A DNA stretch of 16,911 nt from Nanobdellota archaeon. GTDB lineage: Archaea; Nanobdellota; Nanobdellia; Pacearchaeales; GW2011-AR1. Positions 15,112 to 16,911 of the stretch are shown in pieces; the stretch's first letter is position 1, and each line of letters opens with the position of its first letter. The position numbers and the translations under genes are program-made. The DNA is taken from contig JAHISS010000018.1 of the NCBI GenBank assembly GCA_018817905.1, positions 1 through 16,911 of the forward strand, in the 5' to 3' direction. Under the pieces are notes generated by a model. The model ran no database searches. It was not told where the DNA came from and saw only the letters and a list, made by a program, of their open reading frames with translations.

Positions 15112-15594
15112 TCACTTTCTAACCCTGAATTCAAAACATAAATCGTCATAGAGGCCATTCAAAAAGATTTTAAGATAACTCTTGAAAGGCATATACTTTT
15201 TCCATTGATGATGAAAAATAAATTCTTTTTTTCCTAGAAAAAGGGAGTTTAATCCGTATTCATTTAGTAAGTAAATATCGAAAGAATCCTCCGTAAAATT
15301 AGTTTTATGCTGAATGTCTGTCAAATTTGCATATGAATTTGCATGCGGAACAATTATAATTAACTTCGCATTATTTTTGGAAATTCGTATAACTTCTTTT
15401 AATACTTCAATTGGTTCTTCTAAATGCTCCAAAATCATCCTCAACAAGATTTCATCAAACGTATCTTTTTTAAAAGGATATGGGAAATTATTCAAATCAA
15501 ATTTCATATCTGCTTTTACATCAATAACATCCACATTTACCCACCCTTTTTTATAGTCTAATCCACAACCGAGGTTTAATTTTTTATTAGCCAT
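15112..15594 (-). CDS. Small class I SAM-dependent methyltransferase
   Basis: 160 residues from ATG 15594, starting MANKKLNLGCG. Motif I (LNLGCGLDYKKGWVNVD) directly follows the start, as is usual in this compact family, so I prefer it to the in-frame ATG at 15642 that would add 16 residues (MDIFKISG...). Motif DEILLRMILEHLEEP and the strand LIIIVPHANS complete the SAM fold. This family is frequent in glycan clusters; its acceptor is unknown. It converges on the CgeB-like gene and diverges from the FkbM gene. Its first codons are duplicated almost exactly at 16712-16750 in the truncated copy at the right end. A TATA-like stretch at 15611-15619 is only about 21 bases upstream, and another at 15678-15685 would suit the longer form, so the start is not certain. 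Confidence 0.82.
   Translation of the reverse strand: MANKKLNLGCGLDYKKGWVNVDVIDVKADMKFDLNNFPYPFKKDTFDEILLRMILEHLEEPIEVLKEVIRISKNNAKLIIIVPHANSYANLTDIQHKTNFTEDSFDIYLLNEYGLNSLFLGKKEFIFHHQWKKYMPFKSYLKIFLNGLYDDLCFEFRVRK
15547..15585 (-). repeat. 39-base direct repeat, copy A (start of the methyltransferase gene)
   Basis: This segment matches 16712-16750 in the same orientation at 38 of 39 bases, including a perfect 32-base core (15554-15585). It encodes the KKLNLGCGLDYKK motif I region of the methyltransferase. The identity includes third codon positions, so shared function alone does not explain it. The two copies start 1165 bases apart and flank the FkbM gene. Confidence 0.85.
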
Positions 15595-15764
15595 TTTTAA
15601 TACAAAATATCTTATATTACCAGAAATTTTAAATATATCCATTCTACAGAAGCAATATTGGTTTACTTTAAAGAGGGATTATAAAGAAGAGGATTGGATA
15701 AAAAAATGATTTAATGATTATGAAAGTAATAAAAAAGAAAAAACAGAAATTTTGAACATATAAG

Positions 15765-15775
15765 CTTTTAAATAA
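15765..15775 (+). promoter_or_regulatory. TATA-like box for the FkbM gene
   Basis: CTTTTAAATAA is centred about 24 bases before ATG 15794, again fitting a leaderless mRNA. Confidence 0.45.
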
Positions 15776-15793
15776 GTTACTTTTGTTATAACG

Positions 15794-16674
15794 ATGGAAA
15801 TTAAGTTAAAAAGAATTTCAAGAGGAAAACAAACAATAAAAAAGTCATTTTTGGCACAAAAAAATATTTCACAGAAAGAATTAAAAATAAAAAAGGTATT
15901 TAGATATACAAAACACTATCTGAAGTTATTAACTGAAGGAAGAAACATAAAGGACAAGATAGGAATACTTTTATTTCTCCCCAATACTTTTAAATTTTTA
16001 TTTAGTTATTCAGCGTATAGAGACTTTTTGTGGAGTATATCTATAAAAAACGAAAGAGGGGTATTTTTTTGTGGAAAAAATCATGTAACAGTTCATACTG
16101 CAAGTTCATTTAACGAGTATAAAATAAAAAATTATTTCAAGTTAAGCAAGGGAACCTTCATAGATATAGGGGCAAATATAGGTATCTATTCAATAGAATT
16201 GGGAAGAGAATTAGATAAAAATGGAAATGTTATATCGATAGAAGCAGATCCAACAACTTTTAATTTTCTTTTAGAAAATATTAGATTAAATAATTTAGAG
16301 AATATCTTGCCATTAAACGTCGGATGTTTTTCAGCGGACAAGAAAATGCCGTTTTTTGTAGAAAAGACGGGGGGGGCTTACACTCATTTTATAAAGAAAG
16401 CCACCACAAGAAAGAAATTTTAGTCCCTGCTTTTAAGTTAGACACATTAGTTAAAAAAAACAATATCAATGATATAAAATTCATTAAAATTGATGTTGAA
16501 GGTTCAGAATTAGAAGTTATAAGAGGTGCATTAAAGACGTTAGACAAGTTTCATCCAAAAATAATTTTCGAATGTGCGGATGATGAGAAATTAGATGATA
16601 TAATAGAAATTTTAGAAAAAATGAATTATAAAGTATTTCAGCTTCCATCAATAAGAGATTTTTTAGCCCATTAA
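15794..16674 (+). pseudogene. FkbM-family methyltransferase split by a frameshift at a G8 tract
   Basis: The gene is read in two frames. The first runs from ATG 15794 to TAG 16423 and holds a basic N-terminus, the SAM motif FIDIGANIG (122-130) and VISIEADPTTF. The second covers the rest to TAA 16674, with VPAFKLDTL and IKFIKIDVEGSELEVIRGA, the usual FkbM C-terminal signature. Neither frame alone makes a complete enzyme. The frames can be joined at the run of eight G at 16369-16376: nine G would give one open frame of 293 residues, a normal FkbM length. As sequenced, the product would be 209 residues, ending in an out-of-frame tail. It may be a phase-variable gene in its OFF state, a gene expressed by slippage, a true pseudogene, or a sequencing error. 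FkbM enzymes O-methylate sugars or other small molecules, which suits the cluster. Confidence 0.85.
16369..16376 (+). repeat. Homopolymer of eight G inside the FkbM gene
   Basis: Eight consecutive G occur in a strongly AT-rich gene, exactly where the two reading frames of the FkbM protein must be joined. Adding one G restores the full protein. Such tracts change length during replication, and RNA polymerase or ribosomes can slip on them. Confidence 0.9.
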
Positions 16675-16678
16675 TAAC

Positions 16679-16756
16679 TTATTTGAGAATTTTAATAATA
16701 CCAATACTCCTTTTTTTGTAGTCTAATCCACAACCGAGGTTTAATTTTTTTACCAT
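16679..16756 (-). pseudogene. Truncated 5' copy of the small methyltransferase gene
   Basis: From ATG 16756 the minus strand encodes MVKKLNLGCGLDYKK and then an unrelated tail (RSIGIIKILK) to TAA at 16679, 25 residues in all. Only SAM motif I is present, so it cannot be a functional methyltransferase. The first two codons differ from those of the complete gene (MV versus MAN), so it comes from a related gene or another allele rather than a simple tandem copy. A TATA-like box remains 28 bases upstream. It ends 5 bases from the stop of the FkbM gene. Confidence 0.75.
16712..16750 (-). repeat. 39-base direct repeat, copy B
   Basis: Matches 15547-15585 with a single A/G difference; the 32-base core is 16719-16750. 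It lies in the truncated methyltransferase copy and is in direct orientation to copy A. Confidence 0.85.
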
Positions 16757-16778
16757 ATCTCTTGGACTTAAGGCTTTG

Positions 16779-16790
16779 CGTATAAACTAA
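16779..16790 (-). promoter_or_regulatory. TATA-like box upstream of the truncated methyltransferase copy
   Basis: The minus strand reads TTAGTTTATACGC around here, centred about 28 bases before ATG 16756. The promoter of the truncated gene thus looks intact. It overlaps the stop codon of the possible right-edge gene. Confidence 0.45.
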
Positions 16791-16911
16791 TTCTCAATCA
16801 GATTAAAATAACTCAATCGTTTGTGATTGTGTAAAATTATTCGCGCACAAACCTGCACAAACTTTGCATTCAATTTTAATTTTGTTACAATTCCAAAAAC
16901 TCTCTTAAAAC
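16787..16911 (-). CDS. Possible 3' end of an unidentified gene, perhaps a transposase C-terminus
   Basis: One minus-strand frame is open from the window edge for 40 codons to TAG at 16787. It contains FKRVFG near its visible start and ARIILHNHKRL nearer the end. A basic KRxFG segment followed by a helix ending in xxNxxRL resembles the end of some IS4/IS5-type DDE transposases, but the similarity is weak and a 40-codon open frame could occur by chance. The beginning of the gene is outside the window. If real, it would place a second mobile-element remnant at the other edge of the cluster. Confidence 0.3.
   Translation of the reverse strand, partial: FKRVFGIVTKLKLNAKFVQVCARIILHNHKRLSYFNLIEN

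Noticed and set aside
16324..16674. Second FkbM frame as an independent 116-residue gene starting at ATG 16324
   Set aside because: Its first 30 or so residues do not resemble the family, and the rest is the C-terminal half of the upstream gene; a frameshift in one gene explains it better.
16807..16905. Minus-strand Cys-rich frame (CKVCAGLC) near the right edge
   Set aside because: It has stops on both sides, no start codon inside, and competes with a longer frame that is open to the edge.

Overview
The window looks like an AT-rich archaeal chromosome segment. A small DPANN-type genome (Woesearchaeota/Pacearchaeota-like) is my best guess, from style and gene content only. Most genes have a TATA-like box centred about 24-28 bases before the ATG and no Shine-Dalgarno sequence, which is the signature of leaderless archaeal transcripts. 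I see no tRNA, rRNA or CRISPR array.

Layout. 1-71 (-): cut-off 5' end of a zinc-ribbon, probably transposase, gene with a strong Shine-Dalgarno. 109-183: its control region. 184-895: two small membrane proteins, convergent and overlapping by 14 bases. 941-3930 (-): a two-gene operon, an FAD oxidoreductase followed by a B12-binding-domain radical SAM protein, joined by a 4-base overlap. 4109-8731 (+): methyltransferase, PMT-like membrane glycosyltransferase, and Wzx-like flippase. 8919-10528 (+): a cupin plus a NovU/TylC3-like sugar C-methyltransferase. 10575-10988 (+): a second sugar cupin. 11059-12165 (-): GDP-mannose 4,6-dehydratase. 12351-15013 (+): a GDP-fucose-synthase-like protein without its catalytic residues, coupled to a CgeB-like glycosyltransferase. 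15112-15594 (-): small methyltransferase. 15794-16674 (+): FkbM methyltransferase split by a frameshift at a run of eight G. 16679-16756 (-): truncated copy of the start of the 15112-15594 gene. 16787-16911 (-): possible 3' end of another gene.

Taken together this is an accessory cell-surface glycan locus. GMD would make GDP-4-keto-6-deoxymannose. The cupins, the C-methyltransferase and the altered GDP-fucose-synthase homologue could turn it into an unusual, perhaps branched, deoxysugar. The CgeB and PMT-like enzymes would build or transfer the glycan, the flippase would move a lipid-linked intermediate across the membrane, and the methyltransferases would decorate it.

The most interesting signals are: the Tyr-to-Phe, Lys-to-Thr and Cys-to-Ile changes in the GDP-fucose-synthase homologue; a G8 tract that sets the reading frame of the FkbM gene; a near-identical 39-base direct repeat, made of the start of a methyltransferase gene, flanking that same FkbM gene; and two short ORFs ending exactly at, or 1 base before, the start codon of the main gene. 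All functions are inferred from motifs read by eye; no database search was run.
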